A stretch of 64,000 nucleotides of DNA, taken from the NCBI RefSeq assembly GCF_001586215.1, contig NZ_CP014634.1, positions 310,001-374,000 of the forward strand, written 5' to 3'. Under the pieces are notes generated by a model that worked only from the letters and a program-made list of their open reading frames with translations, had not been told where the DNA came from and did no database searches. Numbering within the stretch: the first letter of the stretch is position 1; every line of letters begins with the position of its first letter. The DNA is from Corynebacterium simulans (lineage in GTDB: Bacteria > Actinomycetota > Actinomycetes > Mycobacteriales > Mycobacteriaceae). Below, in pieces: positions 28,142 through 37,041 of the stretch. Made by a program: the position numbers and the translations under genes.

Positions 28142-31100
28142 TAGTCAGCCTCCCTGTAACTCATCAGCTGTGCCAATTGCTCCGGATCCAGCTCGGTTAA
28201 CCAGCCTTCGCCCTCGCCCACCACGGCGCCGGCCAGGTGTGTCTTGCCGTCCAAAATGTCCTGGATGGATTCCTCGAGCGTACCCGCAGTAATCATCTTG
28301 TAGACCTGCACGTTGCGTTGCTGACCAATGCGGAAGGCACGGTCGGTCGCCTGGTTTTCCACGGCGGGATTCCACCAGCGGTCCATGTGCACGACAATCG
28401 ACGCCGCGGTCAGGTTCAGGCCCGTGCCGCCTGCCTTGAGCGAGAGGATCATCGCCGGCGGCCCGTCCGGCGCCTGGAATTCCTCCACCATTCGGTCACG
28501 ACGGTTCTTTGTCACCCCACCGTGCAGGAACGGGATGTCCCTGCCCAGCTGCTGGGTGAGATAAGGCTGCAAAAGGTCGCCGAAGGCCTTGTACTGGGTA
28601 AAAATGAGGATGCGTTCTTCGCTTTCTACAGCTTGGTCCACAATCCGCATCAGCTCTTCGACCTTGCCCGAGCGGTGCTTTCCCTTAATGGTAATGGCAG
28701 AGCCATCGCCCAGATAGTGTGCCGGATGGTTACAGATCTGCTTGATGCGTGTCAGCGAGGCCAACACTAGGCCGCGGCGCGACATGCCCTCGCGGACCTC
28801 CAAGGCCTTTTGCACGTCGTCAACAAGCGCCTTGTACAACGCCGCCTGCTCAGCCGTCATCGCCACGGTGATGATCTGCTCCGATTTCTCTGGCAGGTCA
28901 TCGATGATGTTCGGATCCGTCTTGAGACGGCGCAGGATAAACGGCGCTGTCAGCTGGCGCAGGCGCTCGGCCATGATCTCGTCGTTTTCACGCTCGATAG
29001 CCTTGGCAAAATGATTGCGGAAGAAGGACGCGCTGCCTAGGACGCCGGGATTGCAGAAATCCAGGATGGAGCGCATCTCCGACAAGCGGTTTTCCACCGG
29101 CGTGCCGGTCAACGCGATACGGTGACGCGAAGGCAGCGAGCGCACCGCCTTCGAGGAACGCGTCGCGGCATTCTTAATCGCCTGCGCCTCATCGAGGACC
29201 ACGCGGTCCCATTCCACCTTGCCCAAGGTAAGGAAGTCTCGAGCCACCGTGCCATAGGAGGTGATGACGAGGTCTGCCTTCTCCGCGGCTTTGATAAGTT
29301 CTTCATCCTTCAGGCGATCCGAGCCGTGCTGCACCAGGACTTTGAGGCTCGGCACGAACTTCGCAGCCTCGCGCGCCCAGTTGCCCACCACGGAAGTAGG
29401 CGCCACGACGATGGTCGGTTTAAGCTCCGGATTTTCTTGGCGCTCGATGGCAAGCAGCGTAAGCAGCTGGAGGGTTTTGCCCAAGCCCATGTCGTCGGCA
29501 AGCACTGCTCCAATGTTGTTGCGGGACATCCAGTAGAGCCAATCCACGCCGCGGCGCTGATATTCGCGCAGCTCCGCCTGGACGGTATCGGGCAGCTCGA
29601 CGCGCGCGGGCGCGGGAGAATCCATGCCGCCAAGCAGAGAGGTATGCCACGTCGAGCCGGTAAACTCCACTGGCTCCTCGGCCATGGATTGCAGGGCCAA
29701 CTCGCGCAGCTCCGCCACGGAGACCTGGGAAGTTTCGCCCTCGTTGAATTCTTGCAAGCGCTTTTCGACGTCCGCGACAAGTTCCTGCCAGCCCGGCTGT
29801 TCTAGCTTCCGAGCGCGCTCGGCGGCAGCGCTAAGCCGCTCGAGTTCCTTCTTCTTGCGCTTCTTGGCGGTCTCTGCCAGCTTGTCCATGTACTCGGAAA
29901 TTTTGGACAACGCCTGGGTATCGGCGGTCACCCACTCGCCGCGGAGGCGAATCAGGCCGGACTTGGACGCCACCAGCTGGCGCATCTCTTCCTCGGTGAG
30001 CTCAATATCGCCTACGGAAAGATGCCAATCATATTCCACCAGCTTGTCCATGCCGAGGTGGGCCTTGGTGGATCCTTCGGCAGGGTCACGCACCTCGCGG
30101 ATTTCCAGTTTGGCTTTGGTTTCCATGTGCGCCCATGCCTTAGGCAGCAGCACGGTAAAGCCGGCTGCCTTGAGCTGGGCGACGTCCTTGGAAACGAACT
30201 CCACCAGCTGATCGGTGCCCAAGAATACATCCCAATCGCCGGCGTCATAGTCCGGAACGGCCGAAGACTCGCGCAGGCGCGGCGCCAGGCTAAGTGCCTT
30301 GCGCTGCGAGTCGCGCAGCTTGACCACGCTGCCTCTGTCCAGCTGCTCCTCGATGATGGGGCGCGGAGCGTCGGTGCCGGAACGGACCTGCACGCGGATG
30401 GGCCAGACGCTGGATTCTGGAGCTTCATCGGGGCCGGGCTCTTCCACAATGAACACCAACTGCAGGTCGACAGAGGTAATCGAGTCTTTCCACTCGTTTA
30501 GAGCACGCAGCAGCTGCGCGCGCCCCTTTTTCACCGGTGAGGTCGTGAGCATGGCCTGCGCGAAGTCGTGCCACGGTGCGGGACGCGGGGCGTCGGCAAG
30601 CGAGCGCAACTGTGTAAATGCGATCCAGTGGGTCAGCTCGTCTGCCATGTCATCAGAAAGCGCGCGGTTATTGATGATCAAAATGCCCGGCGCGGCAGCC
30701 AGCATCTCAGCGAGCCATCCGCGCTCGCCCAATCCGGAGGTCAGCTGCCACATGGGGAACCACTCGCCGCCCTGATAGGAAAGGCGGATGGTTACACGCC
30801 CGGCGCGCACGAACTTGCTAAGTCCCCGGTAGGCGCGAATCAGCCACAGAAGATCTGGGGCGATGGTGGCTTTTTGTTCCGGTGTTGCCGCCTGGCTTAG
30901 TGAGTCTAAAAACTCCATCTTGGCCAGGGTGGCCACGGCTTCCTCGGGAGCAAACATGGCCATGGGAACCATGAGGGAGACGTCCTTGCCCTTTGGCGTG
31001 CGCAAAGAGACGCGGGCGCGGTTGCGGAAGGACTTCTTGGCAAGAATTGTCTCCACCACCTCGGGGAAAGTCCCCTCTGGCACTGCCGAAGGCATGACGA

Positions 31101-31182
31101 TCTTGTGCCCTTCCACCTGCTCAATCCATAGGCTAAGCCCCGAGACTGGGAGCCAAAGGCCGTGGAGAAGGTAAGAAGCCAT
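28141..31182 (-). CDS. SNF2-family DEAD/DEAH helicase (HepA-like)
   Basis: 1013 residues. The first half is a family-specific N-terminal region; from about residue 530 a complete SNF2 ATPase core follows: motif I LADDMGLGKTLQLL, Ia APTSVVGNW, II VLDEAQAIKN, III LTGTPVENRL, V SLKAGGTGLNLTAA and VI DRAFRIGQQRNVQVYKM. It is predicted to translocate on DNA and displace bound proteins. It is followed by the coupled SWIM gene and then the SbcD/SbcC pair on the same strand, with only short gaps, suggesting a shared DNA maintenance role. Confidence 0.93.
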   Translation of the reverse strand: MASYLLHGLWLPVSGLSLWIEQVEGHKIVMPSAVPEGTFPEVVETILAKKSFRNRARVSLRTPKGKDVSLMVPMAMFAPEEAVATLAKMEFLDSLSQAATPEQKATIAPDLLWLIRAYRGLSKFVRAGRVTIRLSYQGGEWFPMWQLTSGLGERGWLAEMLAAAPGILIINNRALSDDMADELTHWIAFTQLRSLADAPRPAPWHDFAQAMLTTSPVKKGRAQLLRALNEWKDSITSVDLQLVFIVEEPGPDEAPESSVWPIRVQVRSGTDAPRPIIEEQLDRGSVVKLRDSQRKALSLAPRLRESSAVPDYDAGDWDVFLGTDQLVEFVSKDVAQLKAAGFTVLLPKAWAHMETKAKLEIREVRDPAEGSTKAHLGMDKLVEYDWHLSVGDIELTEEEMRQLVASKSGLIRLRGEWVTADTQALSKISEYMDKLAETAKKRKKKELERLSAAAERARKLEQPGWQELVADVEKRLQEFNEGETSQVSVAELRELALQSMAEEPVEFTGSTWHTSLLGGMDSPAPARVELPDTVQAELREYQRRGVDWLYWMSRNNIGAVLADDMGLGKTLQLLTLLAIERQENPELKPTIVVAPTSVVGNWAREAAKFVPSLKVLVQHGSDRLKDEELIKAAEKADLVITSYGTVARDFLTLGKVEWDRVVLDEAQAIKNAATRSSKAVRSLPSRHRIALTGTPVENRLSEMRSILDFCNPGVLGSASFFRNHFAKAIERENDEIMAERLRQLTAPFILRRLKTDPNIIDDLPEKSEQIITVAMTAEQAALYKALVDDVQKALEVREGMSRRGLVLASLTRIKQICNHPAHYLGDGSAITIKGKHRSGKVEELMRIVDQAVESEERILIFTQYKAFGDLLQPYLTQQLGRDIPFLHGGVTKNRRDRMVEEFQAPDGPPAMILSLKAGGTGLNLTAASIVVHMDRWWNPAVENQATDRAFRIGQQRNVQVYKMITAGTLEESIQDILDGKTHLAGAVVGEGEGWLTELDPEQLAQLMSYREAD

Positions 31183-31419
31183 AGCTGCCAGTCTAGCAGC
31201 GCACCATTTGGGGGCAGGGCGAGAGCTTTGAGGGCGAAAATTGCAAGAAAGCGCAATCGTTATAGTCTCGTTACATTCTTACGTTTCCACTGATAGACCA
31301 TGAGATTTACCTGTGTATGGAGTCACATATTTTTGGTAACGGGACAGAATCTCGTTGGGTTGTAATGAGCGTCACGTTAGCGTGGGAGGGTCCTACTCTC
31401 AAACAACGAGGAGAAATCC
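31183..31419 (+). promoter_or_regulatory. Upstream region of putP
   Basis: 237 bases between the divergent SNF2 helicase and putP genes. It holds a possible -10 box TATAGT at 31261-31266 and a small inverted repeat CACG-TTAG-CGTG at 31373-31384, 36 bases before the putP start. Nothing else is recognised. Confidence 0.35.
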
Positions 31420-32982
31420 GTGCAAGATTCCACTTGGTACGTCGTGGCGATGATTCTCTATCTGCTCGCGATGGCCGCCATCGGTTTCTGGAGCTATAAA
31501 CAAACAGACCAGTACGACGATTATGTCCTGGGCGGGCGTGGACTCCACCCCTTCGTCGCGGCACTGTCCGCCGGCGCCTCGGACATGTCCGGCTGGCTGC
31601 TCATGGGCCTGCCTGGCGCATTGTTCTTAACGGGTATGTCAGAGCTATGGATGGCCATCGGCCTGCTGGTTGGCGCATGGGCCAACTGGAAATGGGTCGC
31701 CCCACGCCTGCGCTCCTACTCTGAGATTGCCGGTAACTCGATTACCGTTCCGTCCTTCTTTGAGAACCGCCTGCATGACAAGTCCCGCGTGCTGCGTATT
31801 CTCTCGGCCGCCATCATCATCTTCTTCTTTACCTTCTATGTCTCTTCCGGCATGGTCTCCGGCGGCCGCTATTTCGAGTCCACCTTCGGCGGCGATTACC
31901 TGGTCGGCATGCTGATCGTTGCGGCCGTTACCGTGTTCTACACCTTCGTCGGCGGCTTCCTCGCGGTCTCCTACACCGATACCGTGCAGGGCCTGCTCAT
32001 GTTCGCCTCTCTCATCATCGTTCCAATCATGGCAATCATGACTTTGGATAATCCTGGCGATATCTTCAGCTTCGCGGCGGAGAATCCTTATGCTTCCGGC
32101 GGAGTCATTGAAAACCCTGAGTACTTCTCGCTCTTCTCCGGTGTTTCCGCAGCAGTTATCATCGGCAACCTAGCCTGGGGCTTGGGGTATTTTGGTCAGC
32201 CGCACATCATCGTGCGCTTCATGGCGCTGCGCAAGCCTGCCGACGCCCGCGCGGGCCGCTTCTACGGCGTCAGCTGGATGTTCCTTTCCCTGATTGGCGC
32301 CATCTTCGTGGCCTTGGCCGGCACGGTATTCTTCACCAACACTGATCACGCCATTACCGATCAGGAAAACTACGAAACCATCTTCCTTGACATGGCGCAG
32401 GTCATGTTCCACCCACTTTTTGCAGGTCTGGTTCTTACTGCGGTTCTGGCCGCCATCATGTCCACCATGTCCTCACAGATGCTCGTGGTTTCCACCTCTC
32501 TGATCGAGGATCTGTTCATGATCGTGGCAAAGAAAAAGCCATCCCAGGACGTTCTCATTAACCTATCGCGTACGGCTGTGGTTGCCATTGCCATCATCGC
32601 GACAGTCCTGGCGATTAATCCTTCCGATTCCATCCTGGGCTTGGTCGGCTTCGCTTGGGCTGGCTTCGGTTCCGCATTCGGCCCGCTGGTGCTGCTGTCC
32701 CTGTACTGGAAGCGCCTGAACTCCACCGGCGCGATTGCCGGCATGGTGACCGGTGCCGTCGTGGCTGTCGGCTGGGGCATGTCTGCGCTTTCCGATGCCC
32801 TCTACGAGCTGGTCCCAGGCTTTGCCATCTCCCTGGTGGTCACCGTCGTGGTCTCCCTAGTGACCAAGGCACCAGATACCAAGGTCGTCACCGAGTTCGA
32901 AGAAGCTTCCCAGCTGGCCAAGCTTGTTGAAAACAACAAAAACTTGGACTTCGAGGAAGCAGCAGAGAAGGTACAAGGCTAA
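31420..32982 (+). CDS. putP: Sodium/proline symporter
   Basis: 520-residue member of the sodium:solute symporter family with about thirteen helices. Family features include the N-terminal FWSYKQTDQYDDYVLGGRGLHPFVAALSAGASDMSGWLLMG, the Na-binding region with LAAIMSTMSSQMLVVSTSL around residue 345, and GFAWAGFGSAFGP. It takes up proline with Na+ as nutrient or osmoprotectant. GTG 31420 is chosen because CGAGGAGA lies 6-8 bases before it. The acidic soluble tail is normal for PutP. Confidence 0.94.
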   Translation: MQDSTWYVVAMILYLLAMAAIGFWSYKQTDQYDDYVLGGRGLHPFVAALSAGASDMSGWLLMGLPGALFLTGMSELWMAIGLLVGAWANWKWVAPRLRSYSEIAGNSITVPSFFENRLHDKSRVLRILSAAIIIFFFTFYVSSGMVSGGRYFESTFGGDYLVGMLIVAAVTVFYTFVGGFLAVSYTDTVQGLLMFASLIIVPIMAIMTLDNPGDIFSFAAENPYASGGVIENPEYFSLFSGVSAAVIIGNLAWGLGYFGQPHIIVRFMALRKPADARAGRFYGVSWMFLSLIGAIFVALAGTVFFTNTDHAITDQENYETIFLDMAQVMFHPLFAGLVLTAVLAAIMSTMSSQMLVVSTSLIEDLFMIVAKKKPSQDVLINLSRTAVVAIAIIATVLAINPSDSILGLVGFAWAGFGSAFGPLVLLSLYWKRLNSTGAIAGMVTGAVVAVGWGMSALSDALYELVPGFAISLVVTVVVSLVTKAPDTKVVTEFEEASQLAKLVENNKNLDFEEAAEKVQG

Positions 32983-33042
32983 GCCACCCTTATATCTCCC
33001 CACCGGGAACCGCGCACAGCACGGCACAAGTCTAAATAGTCT

Positions 33043-33579
33043 ATGAAGCACTATTTTCTTGCCGGGCTGTGCGCGGTTACTGCGTTGTGGGGCCTAAACC
33101 ACTTCCTGCCGGGCCCGCCCTTGGGCGTAGCAGAAGCAGATATGCGAGTTCGCATCATCGGCTACGAACGCGAAGCCTTCGGCGGCTGGCTACCCGATAC
33201 GAAGGACATTGTACGAGATGCCCAGGCCACCGCCTTCGGCCTATACGATCCTTATTCGGGTAAACACAGCCCAGCCTCCGTTGAGGTCGACCACGTCTTC
33301 CCCCTTTCAGCGGCGTGGGACATGGGCGCCTTCCGCTGGGATAGGCAGCGCAAGACAGCCTTTGCCAATGACCCGCTCAACTTGGTGGCAACTGCAAAAG
33401 ATCTCAACCAGGACAAGTCCGATTCCCTACCTTCCGAGTGGCTACCGCCTGCCAACCGCTGCGACTACTCCCGCCGGCTTGCGGCCGTGGCACGCAAATA
33501 TGATTTGCCCCTTCCAGCTGCGGATGTACGGGTAATGCGCAGACAGTGTCGGTTCGATTTCCAGCTCACCACTGACTAA
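33043..33579 (+). CDS. Secreted HNH-family nuclease (DUF1524/GmrSD C-terminal type)
   Basis: 178 residues with an N-terminal hydrophobic signal (YFLAGLCAVTALWGLNHFL). The core VEVDHVFPLSAAWDMGA, FANDPLNLVATAKDLNQDKSD and PSEWLPP is the HNH motif set of the secreted DUF1524 nucleases common in actinobacteria. It probably degrades extracellular DNA for nutrition or defence. No ribosome site is clear; TAAATA lies 10 bases before the ATG, so the mRNA may be leaderless. Confidence 0.87.
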   Translation: MKHYFLAGLCAVTALWGLNHFLPGPPLGVAEADMRVRIIGYEREAFGGWLPDTKDIVRDAQATAFGLYDPYSGKHSPASVEVDHVFPLSAAWDMGAFRWDRQRKTAFANDPLNLVATAKDLNQDKSDSLPSEWLPPANRCDYSRRLAAVARKYDLPLPAADVRVMRRQCRFDFQLTTD

Positions 33580-33616
33580 ACTTCTTGCGAACCCCAAACT
33601 GAAGTGAAAGGCCTCC

Positions 33617-34060
33617 ATGACTAGTCTTCTAGTAATTCTGCATGTCCTCGCAGCAGTGCTGCTCATCGGCCCAGTCTGCGTGGCAATTTCTGCCTTCCCT
33701 GGTCAGATGTTTAGCGCCGCCAATGGTGAGCACGTGGCAATCGGTGCAGCGCGCATCCTGCACAAGATCACCAACACTTATGGCTACGTCTCCGCCATCG
33801 TGCCGGTTCTGGGCGTCGCTGTCTTCCTGACGGACCTCGAAGCCTACAAGTCCGCAGTCCAGTTCCACATCGCGATCCTGCTGGCAGTTATCGCTTGGTG
33901 CCTGCTGTTCTTCCTGATTGTGCCGAAGCAGAAGAAGGCCATCGCTGCTCTCGACGGCGCCGAAGACATGGACGCTGAAGGTCTGAAGAAGCAGCTTTCT
34001 GCTTTCTCCGGCATCTTCAACCTGCTGTGGATGATCTGCGCAATCTTGATGTTTGTCTAA
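33617..34060 (+). CDS. Four-helix membrane protein, DUF2269-like
   Basis: 147 residues with four hydrophobic helices (first: SLLVILHVLAAVLLIGPVC). The intramembrane His in ILHVLAAVLLIGP and a later LHKITNTYGYVSAIVPVLGV resemble DUF2269/CopD-like proteins of unknown function. ATG 33617 follows GAAAGG. It ends at a strong bidirectional terminator. Confidence 0.7.
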   Translation: MTSLLVILHVLAAVLLIGPVCVAISAFPGQMFSAANGEHVAIGAARILHKITNTYGYVSAIVPVLGVAVFLTDLEAYKSAVQFHIAILLAVIAWCLLFFLIVPKQKKAIAALDGAEDMDAEGLKKQLSAFSGIFNLLWMICAILMFV

Positions 34061-34064
34061 TCAG

Positions 34065-34120
34065 CCAACAGCATAAATAGGCCGCGATCCGTGGGGATCG
34101 CGGCCTATTTATGCTGTTGG
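34065..34120. terminator. Perfect 26-bp bidirectional terminator between convergent genes
   Basis: The arms 34065-34090 and 34095-34120 are perfectly complementary over 26 bp around the tetraloop GTGG, with a GC-rich core (GGCCGCGATCC) and A/T-rich outer part. It separates the rightward membrane-protein gene from the leftward siderophore-binding protein gene and should end transcription from both sides. Confidence 0.95.
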
Positions 34121-34130
34121 GGCCTTGCGC

Positions 34131-35156
34131 TTATTCAGCAAACTGCTTGGCCAGGGAATCGAGCATCAGCTGCGCGGAGAAGTAATCAAGGCGGAAGGTC
34201 TCCCCTGGCAAAAAGTAGACCTGCTTATTCTTATATGCCGGTGAAGTGTTGAAGGCTTGTTCCTTTTCCATTGTCGCTTGGGTTTTCTTATCGCCAGCGA
34301 CGACGATCCAAGATTCGCCTGGCAGACCTTTTTGCACGTTTTCCAAGGACAGCTGGACGATGTCGCCGCGCGACTTGCCCATCGAAGTATCACCCTTTAC
34401 TTGCTCAGGGATATCCGTCAGCGTGAAGCCAAGTCTTTCCAGGAGCTGCGATTGCGCAGCCTTGTGCGTCAGTGCAGCTGCGCCCGAGCCATCTCCAAAG
34501 ACGGTTAGCGGCGACACCGCATGATCTGGGACCTTGATGGATTTCGCGACCTTGTCCACTTTCTGGTCGAAGTCCGCAAGAATTTGTTTGGCCTTGTCCT
34601 CCTTGCCGGTTGCCTTCGCCAGCATGGTCGTGACGTCTTGCCACGAGGCCTTCGTATAATCCACCACCATCACTGGCGCGATCTTCCGCAGCTGATCCAC
34701 CTGGTCATAGGCTGAATCGCCGCCATTTTTTGAAACGATGATTAGATCCGGCTCGTAAGGCAGAACGTCTTCTGGGTTTGGTGAAGAATTCGACCACAGC
34801 TTTTCAACTCCTTTAGCTTTGGCCTGCTCCGAGTATTGATTGAAAAAGCCCTGATCATCGGACAATCCCTCGATATTGGGCTTGGTCGCGCCCGAGGCCA
34901 CGACGGGCGCGTCTAGGGCGAGGAGCGAACCGGTCAGTGTCGTCGAGGTCGAGACGATGCGCTGTGGCTGTGCCTCAATCTCGAGGTTGCCGTCATCGGT
35001 TTCTACGGTGCGGGGCCACTGCCCCGTCTGCGTCGCTTGCGTCTGAGCCTCAGGTCTTTCCTGCTCACCAGCGTCTTGGCTGCTGCAGCTAACAAGCGCC
35101 ACGCTGGTAGCTAATACAACCGTTAGCGCCGTAATAGCGTTGAGATGTCGTTTCAA
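34131..35156 (-). CDS. fepB: Iron-siderophore ABC transporter substrate-binding lipoprotein (FepB-like)
   Basis: 341 residues with a signal peptide ending in the lipobox VSC. The mature protein has the TroA/FecB fold markers: PQRIVSTSTTLTGSLLALDAPVVASG, YEPDLIIVSKNGG and a C-terminal domain ending AQLMLDSLAKQFAE. It binds a ferric siderophore outside the membrane; the match is best with enterobactin/catecholate binders of the FepB type, supported by FepCDG-like and esterase neighbours. Last gene of the operon, 46 bases after the ATPase gene. Confidence 0.87.
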   Translation of the reverse strand: MKRHLNAITALTVVLATSVALVSCSSQDAGEQERPEAQTQATQTGQWPRTVETDDGNLEIEAQPQRIVSTSTTLTGSLLALDAPVVASGATKPNIEGLSDDQGFFNQYSEQAKAKGVEKLWSNSSPNPEDVLPYEPDLIIVSKNGGDSAYDQVDQLRKIAPVMVVDYTKASWQDVTTMLAKATGKEDKAKQILADFDQKVDKVAKSIKVPDHAVSPLTVFGDGSGAAALTHKAAQSQLLERLGFTLTDIPEQVKGDTSMGKSRGDIVQLSLENVQKGLPGESWIVVAGDKKTQATMEKEQAFNTSPAYKNKQVYFLPGETFRLDYFSAQLMLDSLAKQFAE

Positions 35157-35202
35157 TTTTTCTCCTTGAGAAATCGGATGGACTTTGTTTAGGGGTTCGA
35201 GA

Positions 35203-35997
35203 TCAGGAATTTGGCTTCAACCGCGGCCTGGGAATGACCATCGGCTCGTGGGTGAGTGGGTCTGGGGTGACAAGGCAGCGCACACCGTAGACATGTTCGA
35301 GCAGCTGCTCAGTGACCACCTCACGAGGCGGCCCTTGCCCCACGACGGCTCCGTCTTTCATGACCACCAGATTGGAGGCATAGCGCAGCGCAAGATTGAG
35401 ATCGTGCAAGACCGCCACCACCGTTCGGCCTTCATTGCACAACTTCTGGCACAGTTCCAAGATGTCGATGTGATGTGCAAGGTCGAGAAAGCTCACCGGC
35501 TCATCGAGCAGGATGGTCTCAGTCTGCTGAGCCAACACGAGTGCAAGCCAGACGCGTTGGCGCTGGCCGCCTGAAAGAGCATCTACCTCTCTATCTGCCA
35601 AGTCGGCAACACCAGTTTGTGCCATGGCCAGATCTACAGCTTCACGGTCCGCGCTCGACCACTGGCGGAAAAGGCTTTGGTGTGGCGAGCGGCCATGCGC
35701 CACCAGTTCACGCACGGTCATCTTCTCTGGCGCCTTGGCATCCTGCGGCAGCAGCCCAAGCCTTCGCGCGAGTTGCCGGGGCGCGGTGGCATAGACTTCC
35801 CGCCCATCCAGCACGATGGAGCCTTCGTCAGGCTTGTGTAATCGGGCGATGGCACTGAGCAGCGTTGACTTGCCGCAGGCGTTTGGACCAATGATTGCGG
35901 TAAATTCCGCTGCCGGAATCTCCAGCGTCACCGATTCAGAAATCACGTTCTTGCCATAGGTAGTGCGCACTTCGCTCAGCTTTAGTTTTGTCTTCAT
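35203..35997 (-). CDS. fepC: Iron-siderophore ABC transporter ATP-binding protein (FepC-like)
   Basis: 264 residues, complete ABC ATPase: Walker A GPNACGKSTLLSAIARL near residue 38, Q-loop LLPQDAKAPEKMTV, signature LSGGQRQRVWLALVLAQ, Walker B TILLDEPVSFLDLAHH and H-loop VLHD. It energises uptake through the FepD/FepG permease pair. The start overlaps the fepG stop by four bases (ATGA). Confidence 0.93.
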   Translation of the reverse strand: MKTKLKLSEVRTTYGKNVISESVTLEIPAAEFTAIIGPNACGKSTLLSAIARLHKPDEGSIVLDGREVYATAPRQLARRLGLLPQDAKAPEKMTVRELVAHGRSPHQSLFRQWSSADREAVDLAMAQTGVADLADREVDALSGGQRQRVWLALVLAQQTETILLDEPVSFLDLAHHIDILELCQKLCNEGRTVVAVLHDLNLALRYASNLVVMKDGAVVGQGPPREVVTEQLLEHVYGVRCLVTPDPLTHEPMVIPRPRLKPNS

Positions 35998-37040
35998 CTT
36001 GTTTCCTTCCGCAGCAACAGACCGAAAAAGTAAAACCCGCCTACTGCAGCAGTGATGACTCCCACGGGTAGTTCGGAAGCCCAGACCTGCCCCATGACAT
36101 CGGCGCCTAGGAGCAACGTTGATCCGACGGCAGCCGCCGGAACAACTGGGGTGTTACAACCGGTAAGCTGTTTCGAAATATGAGGAGCTAGTAACGCAAT
36201 GAACGCGATGGGGCCCGCGGTTGTAGTCGCGATGGCGACCATGAGCGTTGCCAAGATAACCAACCAAGCGCGTTCCGTGTTAACGCGCATACCGAGTGTG
36301 CTAGCGCGTTGCTCCCCCAGTGCTAAAAGGTGCAGCTGGCGCTGCGCACACAGCAGGAGGAGCATCACCACCCCGCCAGCGGCGAGAGCAACGGTCACTT
36401 CCTTCCACTCGACTGCGGTAAGCGTTCCCGTAATAGCACGAGCCGCGCCATAGGCGGCATCGCTATCGGCCTGGAGCAGGAGCCAGCGATTTAAAGAGCC
36501 CAGCATCGCCGACAGCGCGATGCCGGCCAAAATCAGGCGCACACCGCCAAAGCCTCCTTTGCTGGACAAAGCAAAGATCACTGCCCCGGCTAGGGTTCCG
36601 CCCACCATTGCCGCGAAGGAAGAACCAAGGATGCTGCCGCCAAAGACGAGGACGCTCACCAAGATTCCCGTCTGTGCGCCCATGGAAAACCCGATGATGT
36701 CCGGGCTGCCCAAGGGGTTGCGAGTTATCGTTTGGAAAACAACACCCGACATACCCAACAGCGCTCCTACCACGATGCCCGCAAGGATGCGCGGTAGACG
36801 CCACTCCACTATCACCAAGCGAGCGCGCTTTTCCCCGCCTCCGCTAAGAACTTCCCACAAGTCCGCAAATCCATAACTAGCGGTACCAACGCGTAAAGCG
36901 ACAAGGCTCAATGCCAATAGAAGTATGGAACATGCTAAACAAACGCCCCAACTGCGGAAATGGACAATGACCGAGTACTTCCCCGTTCCCACTCGCCACT
37001 GACCTTTCGGCAGACCACCTCGCTGTATTAGGTGTGACAT
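35994..37040 (-). CDS. fepG: Iron-siderophore ABC permease (FepG-like)
   Basis: 348 residues with about nine to ten helices of the FecCD/BtuC family: GALLGMSGVVFQTITRNPLGSPDIIGFSMGA, TTAGPIAFIALLAPHISKQLTG and the C-terminal PVGVITAAVGGFYFFGLLLRK. It forms a heterodimeric channel with the preceding permease, whose stop is one base before this ATG. Slightly longer at its N-terminus than usual, so an internal start is possible. Confidence 0.92.
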   Translation of the reverse strand: MSHLIQRGGLPKGQWRVGTGKYSVIVHFRSWGVCLACSILLLALSLVALRVGTASYGFADLWEVLSGGGEKRARLVIVEWRLPRILAGIVVGALLGMSGVVFQTITRNPLGSPDIIGFSMGAQTGILVSVLVFGGSILGSSFAAMVGGTLAGAVIFALSSKGGFGGVRLILAGIALSAMLGSLNRWLLLQADSDAAYGAARAITGTLTAVEWKEVTVALAAGGVVMLLLLCAQRQLHLLALGEQRASTLGMRVNTERAWLVILATLMVAIATTTAGPIAFIALLAPHISKQLTGCNTPVVPAAAVGSTLLLGADVMGQVWASELPVGVITAAVGGFYFFGLLLRKETR

Positions 37041-37041
37041 G

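Noticed and set aside
27311..28144. 277-codon plus-strand frame of the same length as the SWIM gene
   Set aside because: Mirror image of the SWIM gene. Only the minus frame holds the CxC...CxH zinc motif and shows coupling with the helicase gene.
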